Positions 1 through 8,329 of a stretch of DNA of 64,000 nucleotides are shown here, one piece after another. Position 1 is the first letter of the stretch; the number at the start of each line of letters is the position of its first letter. The stretch is from Thalassobellus sp050294475 (GTDB lineage Bacteria > Bacteroidota > Bacteroidia > Flavobacteriales > Flavobacteriaceae), in NCBI GenBank assembly GCA_050294475.1, contig JBNKOE010000001.1, forward strand, positions 62,001-126,000, written 5' to 3'. The notes under the pieces were generated by a model. The model ran no database searches and was not told where the DNA came from. It worked only from the letters and a program-made list of their open reading frames with translations. Position numbers and translations under genes: made by a program.

Positions 1-631
1 ATAATTCACTTTCAATTAATTCAGAAGGAATAGCTGCACAATTAACCTCAATCATATTCCCTTTTGCTCTAGCACTTTTTTCATGTAACCAATGGGCAAC
101 AAGTTCTTTTCCTGTTCCGTTTGGTCCCGTAATTAAAACACGAGCATCGGTTGGTGCTACCTTATCTATAATATCTTTGATTTGAGAAATAGCAGCACTA
201 TCTCCTATCATTTCGTATTTCTTACTTACTTTCTTCTTAAGAATTTTATTTTCTACAACTAATTCTTTTCTATCTAAAGCATTACGAACCGTGTTTAATA
301 AGCGGTTTAAATCTGGTGGTTTCGATATATAATCAAAAGCTCCTAAACGCATTGTATTTACCGCGGTATCTAAATCGCCATGACCAGAAATCATAACAAT
401 AGGTGTCTCTGGTTTTATTTTTTTTGTAGCTTCTAATACTTCAACACCATCCATTTTTGGCATTTTTATATCACAAAGTATCAAATCAAAATCATCATTC
501 TTTATTTTTTCAATACCAGACAAACCATCTTCTGCCTCCTCTACTTGGTAGGTATCATTTTCTTCTGAAAGAATTTTAACTAATACTCTTCTAATAGCTG
601 CTTCGTCTTCTATGACTAATATTTTTGGCAT
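1..631 (-). CDS. Sigma-54-dependent response regulator (NtrC family), 3' part off the window
   Basis: The first 210 codons of an NtrC-type regulator are present; the gene runs off the left edge. The receiver domain shows the acidic pair in VIEDE near the start, the phospho-acceptor in LILCDIKMP, the switch region MISGHG and the Lys-Pro of YISKP. After a short helical linker the AAA+ domain begins, with a Walker A GPNGTGKE (the family usually has GESGTGKE) and the NCAAIP motif. The sigma-54 contact loop and DNA-binding domain are outside the window. Its start lies 4 bp after the stop of the MscS gene, so the two are probably co-transcribed. Presence of this protein implies that the organism uses sigma-54 promoters. 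Confidence 0.93.
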   Translation of the reverse strand, partial: MPKILVIEDEAAIRRVLVKILSEENDTYQVEEAEDGLSGIEKIKNDDFDLILCDIKMPKMDGVEVLEATKKIKPETPIVMISGHGDLDTAVNTMRLGAFDYISKPPDLNRLLNTVRNALDRKELVVENKILKKKVSKKYEMIGDSAAISQIKDIIDKVAPTDARVLITGPNGTGKELVAHWLHEKSARAKGNMIEVNCAAIPSELIESEL

Positions 632-635
632 ATTT

Positions 636-1559
636 CTATTTTTTTATAATATGTATATCGCGTTGTGGAAACGGGATAGTGATGTTATGTTCTCTAAATA
701 ATCTATCTATTTCAAAACGAATTTCACTTTTAGGAAAACGAACATTAAAACTATCATTTATTGTAAATACAAGTTTAAAGTTTAAGGAACTATCTCCAAA
801 ATCTGTAAATAAAACGGTTGGCTCGGGGTATTGCAAAACCTCTTTTTGATTAGTTGCAGCTTCAAGTAAAACCTTTTTTACTAATTGCACATCGCTACCG
901 TAAGCAACACCAACATCGACACTTTCTCTGGTAGTTGTACCATTTTGAGTCCAATTATAAAGACTATTAGTCAAATATAAATGATTAGGAATTATTAATA
1001 CTTTATTATCTACAGTGGTAGCTCTAGTTGTTCTTAATTTAATTTCTTCTACTCTACCTACTTTTCCTTCTAACTCAATAATATCACCAACATGTACAGT
1101 TTGATCTATTAATATAAAAATACCCGAAATTATATCTTGAAATAAAGTTTGAAGAGCTAAACCAACACCAATTAGCAATGCTGCAGATGCTGCAAAAATA
1201 GTTGTTACATTAATTCCTATGGAGTCGAAAACTATAAGTACAACAATTATATAAATTAGCCATCGTGCAAAAGAAAATACGGTGTTAAATTTTGCCTTAT
1301 CGGATACTGGCATATTTCTAGTAATAAGCTTTTTTGCCCATCGTAAAAGATATGTTGTTGCTATTATTACAACTAAAACTAATAAAACATACTTTACTTT
1401 TAAAACAATATCATGAGCATCTTTACCTGTACCATAAGTAAAGTCTATAAGTTTAAATTCGAGAAAATCCGTAATCTTTTCCCAAATTGAACTATTGGTT
1501 ATAGCATCACCCACTTCCTCTACTTCTTTTTCTATTTTATTTGTTACTTTACTTTGCAT
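636..1559 (-). CDS. MscS-family small-conductance mechanosensitive channel
   Basis: A 307-aa membrane protein. Hydrophobic segments lie near residues 55-75 and 92-112, followed by the pore-lining helix rich in Ala and Gly (AASAALLIGVGLALQ) and the conserved MscS beta domain that follows it (DQTVHVGDIIEL, then a VEEI and LRTT stretch). The family opens under membrane tension to release solutes in osmotic downshock. Its length fits the short MscS/YnaI class. It lies 1 bp upstream of the ABC permease stop in the same direction and 4 bp before the response regulator, so four or five genes here form one minus-strand transcription unit. Confidence 0.9.
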   Translation of the reverse strand: MQSKVTNKIEKEVEEVGDAITNSSIWEKITDFLEFKLIDFTYGTGKDAHDIVLKVKYVLLVLVVIIATTYLLRWAKKLITRNMPVSDKAKFNTVFSFARWLIYIIVVLIVFDSIGINVTTIFAASAALLIGVGLALQTLFQDIISGIFILIDQTVHVGDIIELEGKVGRVEEIKLRTTRATTVDNKVLIIPNHLYLTNSLYNWTQNGTTTRESVDVGVAYGSDVQLVKKVLLEAATNQKEVLQYPEPTVLFTDFGDSSLNFKLVFTINDSFNVRFPKSEIRFEIDRLFREHNITIPFPQRDIHIIKK

Positions 1560-1560
1560 T

Positions 1561-2874
1561 TTAATACTTTATCCATTTTATAATTTCTTTGTAGCTTGGT
1601 TTTTTTCCATACATTAAAATACCAACGCGGTAAATTTTTGACGCAAACCAAACAGTAAACATAAAAGTACCAATTAATATCAACAATGATACCAACTGTT
1701 GCCATAAAGGTACTCCAAACGGTATACGCATGAGCATAACTACTGGTGATGTTAATGGAATAAACGAAAACACAGTAGAAACAGTACCGTGAGGGTCTTC
1801 AATAACTGTAAATATACCAATATAAACGGCCAACATTAATGGCATTATAATTGGCAACATAAATTGCTGTGTATCTGTTTCGTTATCAACAGCAGCTCCT
1901 ATTGCTGCATAAAATGAGCTATATAAAAGATAACCTCCTATGAAAAATAGGATAAAAGCAAAAATAAGATTAGTAAGTGGTAAATTATAAAAAGCTAACA
2001 TAATATTTTGAACTTGCATATTCAACTCTGGGTTTTCCATAGCTTGTTGCATCATTTCTTGCTGAGGTGTTTGCATTTGAGTCATATCAATTCCAAAAAA
2101 CAAAGACACAATTGTCATAAGAATACCTCCAACAATTAACCAAATAACAAACTGAGTAAGACCTGCTAAAGAAGTTCCTATAATTTTACCTAGCATTAAT
2201 TGAACAGGTTTTACCGAAGATATTATTACCTCAATAATGCGGCTTGTTTTCTCTTCAATAACACTACGCATTATCATATTACCATAAATAATAATAAACA
2301 TAAAAAGTAAATAACCTGCTGCAATACCAAAAGCTAATTTTGCAAAACTATCAACTTTAGATGTTTCTTCTCCATCAAAACTTTCTTGTGTAATATTAAC
2401 ATGTACCTTAGACTTATTAATGACATCAATATCAATCCCTTTTTCCTGTAAACTAATATTGGTTAATTTATTTTCAAGTTTGCTTTCAATATTTGAGATG
2501 ACTGAAAGTGAAGGCGATTCTTCAGAATAAAATTTAACATGATTTGAAATTTCATCAATATCTTGAAATTTATCAATATGCAATAATCCATAAGCCGATG
2601 TCTCTTTTGTTATTAATATTGCATCTTCAAGTGAAACTCCTTCTAAAAGATTGTATGTTGTTTTATCTGAATTTTCAAAAACTTCATGCAATGAACCAGA
2701 CTCATCTAAAATAGTAATGGTTCTAATTTTATCATTATTCAATTGTGATAAATAAGCAACTACTGTTGCTAGAGCAATCATAATAATTGGACTTAAAAAA
2801 GTCATTATTATAAAGGCTTTATTTTTAACCTTAGTTAAATATTCGCGTTTAATAATTAATGGTAAATGATTCAT
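1561..2874 (-). CDS. ABC-2 type transporter permease (NatB-like)
   Basis: A 437-aa permease. One N-terminal membrane helix (about residues 20-42) is followed by an extracytoplasmic domain of roughly 130 residues and then about five more helices between residues 180 and 430. This layout matches the ABC-2 / NatB sodium-export permease family. A Met- and Gln-rich stretch (MTQMQTPQQEMMQQAM) sits between two helices. The start follows the stop of the ATPase gene by 5 bp, so the two surely form one transporter. The substrate cannot be read from sequence: NatB homology suggests an exporter, but Na+ is only one possibility. Confidence 0.88.
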   Translation of the reverse strand: MNHLPLIIKREYLTKVKNKAFIIMTFLSPIIMIALATVVAYLSQLNNDKIRTITILDESGSLHEVFENSDKTTYNLLEGVSLEDAILITKETSAYGLLHIDKFQDIDEISNHVKFYSEESPSLSVISNIESKLENKLTNISLQEKGIDIDVINKSKVHVNITQESFDGEETSKVDSFAKLAFGIAAGYLLFMFIIIYGNMIMRSVIEEKTSRIIEVIISSVKPVQLMLGKIIGTSLAGLTQFVIWLIVGGILMTIVSLFFGIDMTQMQTPQQEMMQQAMENPELNMQVQNIMLAFYNLPLTNLIFAFILFFIGGYLLYSSFYAAIGAAVDNETDTQQFMLPIIMPLMLAVYIGIFTVIEDPHGTVSTVFSFIPLTSPVVMLMRIPFGVPLWQQLVSLLILIGTFMFTVWFASKIYRVGILMYGKKPSYKEIIKWIKY

Positions 2875-2879
2875 AAAAA

Positions 2880-3806
2880 TTAATTATTCTTTACAGTTTG
2901 AATAAAAATATCGTTAACATTTGGTATAAGTTCTACAAAATGAGACACCTCACCTTTTGACATTAAATAATCTAGTAAATCATTTGGTGTATTACCATTT
3001 AATAACTTAATATTTAGTTTCAATTCGTCTTCTAAGGTTTTAAAATTGGCTGGAGATACTTCAAATTTTTCAGAAAGTTCATTTTTCAAAATATTGTTAT
3101 TACTAGTTTTAATACCAACCTCAAACGTATTAATTTTATATTGCCGTTTTATATCAATTAATTTACCTTCAATCAACTTATTTGATTTATTAATTAATGC
3201 TATATCATCACATAACTCTTCTACCGATTCCATTCTATGTGTTGAAAAAATAATGGTTGCTCCATTATCTCGTAACTGTAAAATTTCATCTTTAATTAAA
3301 TTAGCATTAATTGGGTCGAAACCCGAAAAAGGCTCATCAAAAATTAATAACTTAGGTTGATGTAAAACGGTAACAACAAACTGAACTTTTTGAGCCATTC
3401 CCTTTGAAAGTTCTTGTATTTTTTTGTTCCACCAATCTCCTATTTCTAAACGCTCAAACCAATATTTTAAACGAGTTTTGGCTTCTGTTTTGCTTAATCC
3501 TTTTAATTGTGCTAAATATAAAGCTTGCTCGCCAACCTTCATAGATTTATACAAACCACGCTCTTCTGGCAAATAACCTATATCTCTAATATGTGAATTA
3601 TTTAGCAAATCGCCATCCAAATGAACGGTTCCTGAATCTGGCATTGTTATTTGATTAACAATACGTATTAATGTTGTTTTTCCTGCTCCATTAGGCCCTA
3701 ATAAACCATATATACTTCCTTTAGGGACTGATAATGACACATTATTTAGGGCTCTAAAATTTCCGAAATTTTTAGAAACGTCTTTTACTTCTAATAAATT
3801 ACTCAT
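2880..3806 (-). CDS. ABC transporter ATP-binding protein (NatA-like)
   Basis: A 308-aa ATPase with all the motor motifs: Walker A GPNGAGKTT near residue 37, signature LSKGMAQKV near 133, Walker B LLIFDEP near 155, D-loop and switch His in FSTHRM near 187. The C-terminal 90 residues form the extra domain usual in NatA-type subunits (DUF4162-like). It is the first gene of the transporter pair and probably of the longer minus-strand unit down to the response regulator. The preceding stretch TATATTTA resembles the Bacteroidetes -7 box but lacks the final G. Confidence 0.9.
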   Translation of the reverse strand: MSNLLEVKDVSKNFGNFRALNNVSLSVPKGSIYGLLGPNGAGKTTLIRIVNQITMPDSGTVHLDGDLLNNSHIRDIGYLPEERGLYKSMKVGEQALYLAQLKGLSKTEAKTRLKYWFERLEIGDWWNKKIQELSKGMAQKVQFVVTVLHQPKLLIFDEPFSGFDPINANLIKDEILQLRDNGATIIFSTHRMESVEELCDDIALINKSNKLIEGKLIDIKRQYKINTFEVGIKTSNNNILKNELSEKFEVSPANFKTLEDELKLNIKLLNGNTPNDLLDYLMSKGEVSHFVELIPNVNDIFIQTVKNN

Positions 3807-3918
3807 TAATTTTATTATTGACTTGTTATCGGTAAATATATTAAATGTTAACCGAGCTATTTAATGCTTTTTTTAATAATTGCTCTTTAAATAAAAGATT
3901 TTAGATATAAAAACAAAA

Positions 3919-3995
3919 CCCACCCTTAAAAAAATTAAGGATGGGAAAAAAATTGCTATGAAAAAGAAAAATTATCACTAAAATAAATTAGTGAT
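3919..3995. other. Two hairpins in the dnaJ-ABC transporter spacer
   Basis: This 310-bp gene-free stretch holds two further inverted repeats beside the dnaJ terminator. One pairs CCCACCCTTAA with TTAAGGATGGG (3919-3945, one mismatch). The other pairs ATCACTAA (3974-3981) with TTAGTGAT (3988-3995). They could be back-up terminators or the untranslated leader of the transporter mRNA. No open frame of interest was found here. Confidence 0.55.
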
Positions 3996-4060
3996 ACATC
4001 AAATATAGTTTTTTTTTCGTAATTATTCATAAAATAAATAGAGAACTTATAGCATATAGA

Positions 4061-4098
4061 TAAAAAAAATCCGCTATAATGCGGATTCCTTTTTTTTT
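4061..4098 (-). terminator. Rho-independent terminator of grpE-dnaJ
   Basis: AATCCGC (4068-4074) pairs with GCGGATT (4081-4087) around a 6-base loop, flanked by A8 on one side and T9 on the other, so it can work in both directions. It lies 18 bp after the dnaJ stop. Confidence 0.85.
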
Positions 4099-4116
4099 AC
4101 TAAAACTGCTTTTCAA

Positions 4117-5238
4117 TTAAGAAAACATATCCTTTACTTTTTCAAAGAAAGACTTGTCCGAACTTTCTGGTTTCGGTTCAAAATGTTCGTCATCTTTCAT
4201 AGCTTCAAAAAAGTCTTTTTGTTGTTTATTTAATGTTTTAGGAGTCCATACATTAACATGTACTAAAAGATCTCCTTTACCATAACCATTAATACTTGGT
4301 ATTCCTTTTCCGCGTAAGCGTAAAATTTTACCAGATTGCACACCTGCTTCTATTTTTATTCGCACTTTACCTGTTACAGTATCTATTTCTTTAGAAGTTC
4401 CTAAAACTGCATCAGGATAACTAACATACAAATCGTAATGCAAATTGTCTCCTTCTCGTTGTAACTTTTCATGTTCAACTTCTTCAATAGCTACTAATAA
4501 ATCTCCTGAAACACCATTTCCTGGAGCTTCATTTCCTTTACCAGAAACTTTAAGCTGCATACCATCTACAACACCAGCTGGTATTTTTATAGACACAGTT
4601 TCTTCTGCTACTTTTAATCCTTGAGCATCTGCATCTGCAGGTTTTTTGTCAATAGTTTGTCCTGCTCCACCACACACATTACAAGGTGACGATGTTTGCA
4701 TTCTTCCTAAAATAGTGTTGGCTATACGTGTTACTTGCCCACTACCATGACATGTTGAACATGTTTTATAAGTAGTACCTGGAGCTTGAATTTTACGTTT
4801 AACTTTTATTTTCTTTTCAACGCCATTAGCAATTTCTTCTAATGTTAATTTTACGCGAATACGAAGATTGCTACCTTTAGCTCGACGTTGGCCACCGCCA
4901 CCGCCAAAACCAGAGAATCCGCCACCACCAAAGCCACCGCCAAAGATATCACCAAACTGACTGAATATGTCATCCATATTCATACCGCCGCCACCAAAGC
5001 CACCGCCGCCATTTTCGAAGGCTTGATGACCAAACTGGTCGTAACGTGCTTTCTTATCGGCATCACTTAAAACCTCATAAGCTTCTGCTGCTTCTTTAAA
5101 TTTAGCTTCTGCATCTTTATCATTAGGGTTTTTATCAGGGTGAAATTCTATCGCCTTTTTACGGTATGCTTTTTTTATTTCAGCTGCTGATGCTCCTTTG
5201 CTTATTCCTAATATTTCGTAATAATCTCTTTTAGCCAT
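4117..5238 (-). CDS. dnaJ: Chaperone DnaJ (Hsp40) with a single zinc site
   Basis: A 373-aa type I J-protein, co-chaperone that delivers unfolded clients to DnaK and stimulates its ATPase. The J domain (residues 1-70) has the HPD triad in FHPDKNP. A long Gly/Phe linker follows (about 73-117), then a central zinc domain and two beta-barrel substrate domains. The zinc domain is unusual: only two CxxCxGxG motifs are visible (CSTCHGSG and CNVCGGAG). The place of motif 4 is occupied by KKPADADAQG and motif 1 is absent. From the E. coli protein, motifs 2 and 3 make one zinc site and 1 and 4 the other, so one site appears lost. It follows grpE by 9 bp. Confidence 0.97.
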   Translation of the reverse strand: MAKRDYYEILGISKGASAAEIKKAYRKKAIEFHPDKNPNDKDAEAKFKEAAEAYEVLSDADKKARYDQFGHQAFENGGGGFGGGGMNMDDIFSQFGDIFGGGFGGGGFSGFGGGGGQRRAKGSNLRIRVKLTLEEIANGVEKKIKVKRKIQAPGTTYKTCSTCHGSGQVTRIANTILGRMQTSSPCNVCGGAGQTIDKKPADADAQGLKVAEETVSIKIPAGVVDGMQLKVSGKGNEAPGNGVSGDLLVAIEEVEHEKLQREGDNLHYDLYVSYPDAVLGTSKEIDTVTGKVRIKIEAGVQSGKILRLRGKGIPSINGYGKGDLLVHVNVWTPKTLNKQQKDFFEAMKDDEHFEPKPESSDKSFFEKVKDMFS

Positions 5239-5247
5239 ATTCTTGTT

Positions 5248-5796
5248 TTATTGCCCAATAACTACTTTAGGAAAACGAATTACTTTTTCGCCTAGTTTAT
5301 ATCCTTTTTCAACTATGTCTATAATTTTTCCTTTCATATCATCTGTAGGTGCAGGAATTTGTGTAATCGCTTCATGATCATCAGCATTAAAAGCATCTCC
5401 TTTTTCTACAGTAATTGCTTTAAGTCCTTTTTGCTCTAAAGTACCTACTAGTTTGTTATAAATTAACAATACGCCTTTTCGTAAAGCTTCTGCTTCTTTA
5501 TCTTCATCAATATGATTTAAAGCACGTTCAAAATCATCAAGAATTGGTAACAATGTTTTCATGACATCTTCGCTTGCTGTTGAAAACAATTCTATGCGCT
5601 CTCTCGAAGTACGCTTTTTATAATTTTCAAATTCAGCAAATAATCGTAAAAACTTTTCCTTTTCTTGTTTTACTTCTGCTTGTAATTTCTCTTCAACAGT
5701 TTGCTCTTCTACAACCTGATCTTCAACATCTACAGTTTCCGTTTGAGTATTTTCAACTGCTTCTTGCTCTATATCTTTTTTATCCTTTTTCGACAT
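5248..5796 (-). CDS. grpE: Nucleotide exchange factor GrpE
   Basis: A 182-aa GrpE. An acidic, Gln/Glu-rich coiled-coil N-terminus (residues 1-60) leads into the conserved FLRLFAEFENYKKR stretch and the C-terminal beta domain ending GYKLGEKVIRFPKVVIG. GrpE releases ADP from DnaK in the folding cycle. It is the first gene of a two-gene heat-shock operon with dnaJ, 9 bp downstream. The start is the ATG preceding SKKDKKD, 38 bp from a sigma-54-like promoter box. dnaK itself is not in the window. Confidence 0.97.
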   Translation of the reverse strand: MSKKDKKDIEQEAVENTQTETVDVEDQVVEEQTVEEKLQAEVKQEKEKFLRLFAEFENYKKRTSRERIELFSTASEDVMKTLLPILDDFERALNHIDEDKEAEALRKGVLLIYNKLVGTLEQKGLKAITVEKGDAFNADDHEAITQIPAPTDDMKGKIIDIVEKGYKLGEKVIRFPKVVIGQ

Positions 5797-5833
5797 CGTA
5801 AATTTAAATTTTATGCAATTCTAAAATTAATTG

Positions 5834-5848
5834 GCAAAAGTACTGCCA
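5834..5848 (-). promoter_or_regulatory. Candidate promoter of grpE-dnaJ; matches sigma-54 -24/-12 spacing
   Basis: On the minus strand the bases read TGGCAGTACTTTTGC. This gives the GG and GC dinucleotides exactly 10 bases apart, as in the sigma-54 consensus TGGCAC-N5-TTGC. The same bases contain TACTTTTG, which fits the ordinary Bacteroidetes -7 box TAnnTTTG. Both readings place transcription start within about 30 bp of the grpE ATG. Sequence alone cannot decide between them. Confidence 0.5.
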
Positions 5849-6236
5849 TTCTTGTTAAAATGCCATAATGTCATTAATTTTTTTTAACAAAAAACACGCC
5901 TTTAGTCTTAACAAACCAAATAACCCGTTGTATATTTTAAATAATACTAATTTTGATATTATTAATGTTTCTTTCAAAAATAAATTTGTTTATATATTGA
6001 ATAACTGTTAAAGCAGTTATTTTAGGTAATATTCTATTTTTAAATCCCTGAAAAAACTTAATATCATAATATTAATCAAAACACAAAAAGTATTATCCCT
6101 GAAGAAATGGATTTACATGATAATTGCCTTATTGAAAAAATATATAAATCTGCAGCAAACAATAGCAAAATCACACCATTAGATAACATCTCAAATGTTT
6201 TGGATATTAGAAGAAATAAATAATGCTTTTAAATTT
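5849..6236. other. Spacer without a supported gene
   Basis: Very AT-rich spacer between grpE and the epimerase gene. A 38-codon open frame runs 6107-6223 on the plus strand (begins MDLHDNCLIEK). It has no recognisable family or promoter and may be a remnant. Nothing else is seen. Confidence 0.4.
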
Positions 6237-7142
6237 TCAATTAAATAAATCCTGTAAAGCAGGTTCTAAATGGTGATATTCAAAATCAAACCCTTTATCT
6301 TCTATTTTTTTAGAACTTACACGTTGACTTTCAAATAACAACAAATGCATTTCTCCTAAAATAGATCGCATAACGAATTGAGGAATATTAGGTAAAAACA
6401 AAGGTCTTTTTAAAACTTTAGCTATTATTTTTGTTAGCTCTTTATTGTTTACTGGATTGGGAGAAACTCCATTATAAACACCGCTTAAATTGTTTTCAAT
6501 AACATATAAAAAAATATTTGCTAAATCATGAATATGAATCCATGATTGCCATTGTTTTCCTGTGCCAAAAGCTGCTCCTAAACCAAACTTAATAGGTTTA
6601 ACTATTTCTTGCAAAGCACCTCCTCTATTTGACAATACTAAACCTATTCTAATTTTAGAAACCATAATGTTTAATTTAGTAAAAGCATCTACTTCTTCTT
6701 CCCAAGCTTTAACAATACTACTTAAAAAAGAGGTTTCTTCTATTTTAAAGGATTCTTCATAATAATTAACAGTAGAATCTGGATATCCACCAATAGCACT
6801 TGCAGAAACAAGTTGTTTAATAGTATGTGATTCTCCTTTTAAGGCATTGACTAATAATCGTGTCGTTTCCTTTCTACTATCTAAAATTTTCTTCTTATAA
6901 ATAGGCGTCCAACGTTTTGAAACTGTAGCACCTGCTAAATGAATAATAGCATCTACATTTTTAAAACAAGCATTATCTATTTCTTGTAATTTCGGATTCC
7001 AATAAAAACCTTGGTAATTTTCTTTTTGTTGAATTTTTGACTCACTAGTAGTTAGGTAATTAACCGCAATATTTTGTTCATGACAGTGTTTTACAATTTC
7101 TTGTCCTATAAGTCCCGTAGCACCAGTTATTAAAACACGCAT
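6237..7142 (-). CDS. TIGR01777 family NAD-dependent epimerase/dehydratase (YfcH-like)
   Basis: A 301-aa short-chain-dehydrogenase-like protein. The Rossmann signature TGATGLIGQEIV is at residues 6-17, HLAGATVSKRW near 68 is characteristic of the TIGR01777/YfcH family, and a C-terminal DUF1731 region follows (VMRSILGEMHLLLFESQRV, residues about 257-275). The true substrate of this family is unknown. Plant and cyanobacterial relatives act in cell-division or plastid contexts. It is a single gene, minus strand, with 200 bp of AT-rich spacer before the next gene. Confidence 0.9.
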   Translation of the reverse strand: MRVLITGATGLIGQEIVKHCHEQNIAVNYLTTSESKIQQKENYQGFYWNPKLQEIDNACFKNVDAIIHLAGATVSKRWTPIYKKKILDSRKETTRLLVNALKGESHTIKQLVSASAIGGYPDSTVNYYEESFKIEETSFLSSIVKAWEEEVDAFTKLNIMVSKIRIGLVLSNRGGALQEIVKPIKFGLGAAFGTGKQWQSWIHIHDLANIFLYVIENNLSGVYNGVSPNPVNNKELTKIIAKVLKRPLFLPNIPQFVMRSILGEMHLLLFESQRVSSKKIEDKGFDFEYHHLEPALQDLFN

Positions 7143-7342
7143 TTTCTTTTTATTTTAAAGTTACAAAATGAAAATGTAGCATACTAACTATTTATATTAG
7201 GTTTAACATAACAATTGATAATGTGAAATTAAAATGCTTATATGTAAACATTAAAAAGGATAACAATTACTTGCACACCTCTATTTATCTTAAAAATAAA
7301 ATTGCTTTATTGTTCTTAGCATTTAGCGCCTAAATATTATTT

Positions 7343-8041
7343 TTATGGAGTTATTGAATGTTTCGTTGCTCTAAGCATTTCGCGTTTTCCAGGTGGACCA
7401 GGTAGTCGTTCTACTTCAAAGCCTACGGCTTGCATAGCACGACGTACGCTTCCTTTTGCCGAATAGGTAACTAAAACACCTTTATTTTTTAAAGCATCAT
7501 ACATTTTTTTAAAAATAGCTTCTGTCCATAATTCTGGTTGTACACGTGCACCAAAAGCATCAAAGTAAATTATATTGTATGCTTCTATGTCTTCAATTTC
7601 ATTGAAAAATTTATGCTGTTTTATTAATGAAAAATTAGGTGTTATTTTATTGTCTTCATTCCAAGAAACTTCATGAAGCTTTTTAAATAATGATTCTTTT
7701 TCCTTTGATTGTAATTCTTTAGGATAATTAAGTTGAATAATCTCTTCCATTAAAACAGGGTACCCCTCAACACCACAATAACGAATATTTAGCTTCTGTT
7801 TTTCAGCTTCTAACAAAGTTATAAAAGCATTTAAGCCCGTACCAAATCCAATTTCTAATATAGAAATAGATTGATGAGATTCTGAATTAAATTCTGGACT
7901 TATAAAATATTGCAAGCCATGTTTTATAAAAACATGATATGCTTCTTGTATTGCGCCATGTTTAGAATGGTATTGTTCATTCCATTGTGGTAAATGAATA
8001 GTTGATGAACCATCTCCTGTAATTACTATTTCTCTTTCCAA
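7343..8041 (-). CDS. MnmC-like SAM-dependent tRNA methyltransferase (MnmC2 domain)
   Basis: A 232-aa protein matching the N-terminal (MnmC2, DUF752) domain of MnmC. The SAM-binding loop ILEIGFGTGLNAF is near residues 62-74 and the later motif IIYFDAFGARVQPELW near 158 is typical. In E. coli this domain methylates nm5U to mnm5U at the tRNA wobble position. The FAD oxidase half of MnmC is absent, which is usual for the stand-alone form. The small lipoprotein gene ends 2 bp before the start, so the two form a pair. Confidence 0.88.
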   Translation of the reverse strand: MEREIVITGDGSSTIHLPQWNEQYHSKHGAIQEAYHVFIKHGLQYFISPEFNSESHQSISILEIGFGTGLNAFITLLEAEKQKLNIRYCGVEGYPVLMEEIIQLNYPKELQSKEKESLFKKLHEVSWNEDNKITPNFSLIKQHKFFNEIEDIEAYNIIYFDAFGARVQPELWTEAIFKKMYDALKNKGVLVTYSAKGSVRRAMQAVGFEVERLPGPPGKREMLRATKHSITP

Positions 8042-8043
8042 AA

Positions 8044-8238
8044 TTATTGTTTTAACAAAACACCATCCGCCTCAAAAGAATAGGTTCTTTTAGGTTTTGT
8101 AATTAATGTGATATCTTCCTTTGTTTTTCCTGCATCTTTAGCATAATGCCATTGTTCATCAACCGAAACTTCTTCTTTTTTCTTTTTGCAAGCATTTAAC
8201 ATTAAAACAAAAAAAATCATTAAAAAAATAGTCTTCAT
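8044..8238 (-). CDS. Small lipoprotein of unknown function
   Basis: A 64-aa protein with an N-terminal hydrophobic helix and lipobox ending MLNAC, Cys17, followed by a KKKK stretch. The mature part is only 48 residues and has no recognised domain. It is followed after 2 bp by the MnmC-like gene, with which it is presumably co-transcribed. Divergent from ilvE. Confidence 0.75.
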   Translation of the reverse strand: MKTIFLMIFFVLMLNACKKKKEEVSVDEQWHYAKDAGKTKEDITLITKPKRTYSFEADGVLLKQ

Positions 8239-8302
8239 ACCATAATATTTTCAGTTTTAAAGTATTTGTGTAAATATAGCATTTTTTAAAAACGTTTTTA
8301 CT

Positions 8303-8310
8303 TAAATTTG
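8303..8310 (+). promoter_or_regulatory. ilvE promoter -7 box
   Basis: TAAATTTG matches TAnnTTTG, the Bacteroidetes primary-sigma -7 element, 19 bp ahead of the ilvE ATG. Confidence 0.6.
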
Positions 8311-8329
8311 TAACATAAAATAACAAGAC

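Noticed and set aside
6107..6223. A 38-codon frame beginning MDLHDNCLIEK
   Set aside because: No promoter box, no recognised homology, and it lies in a low-complexity spacer. It may be a decayed gene end.
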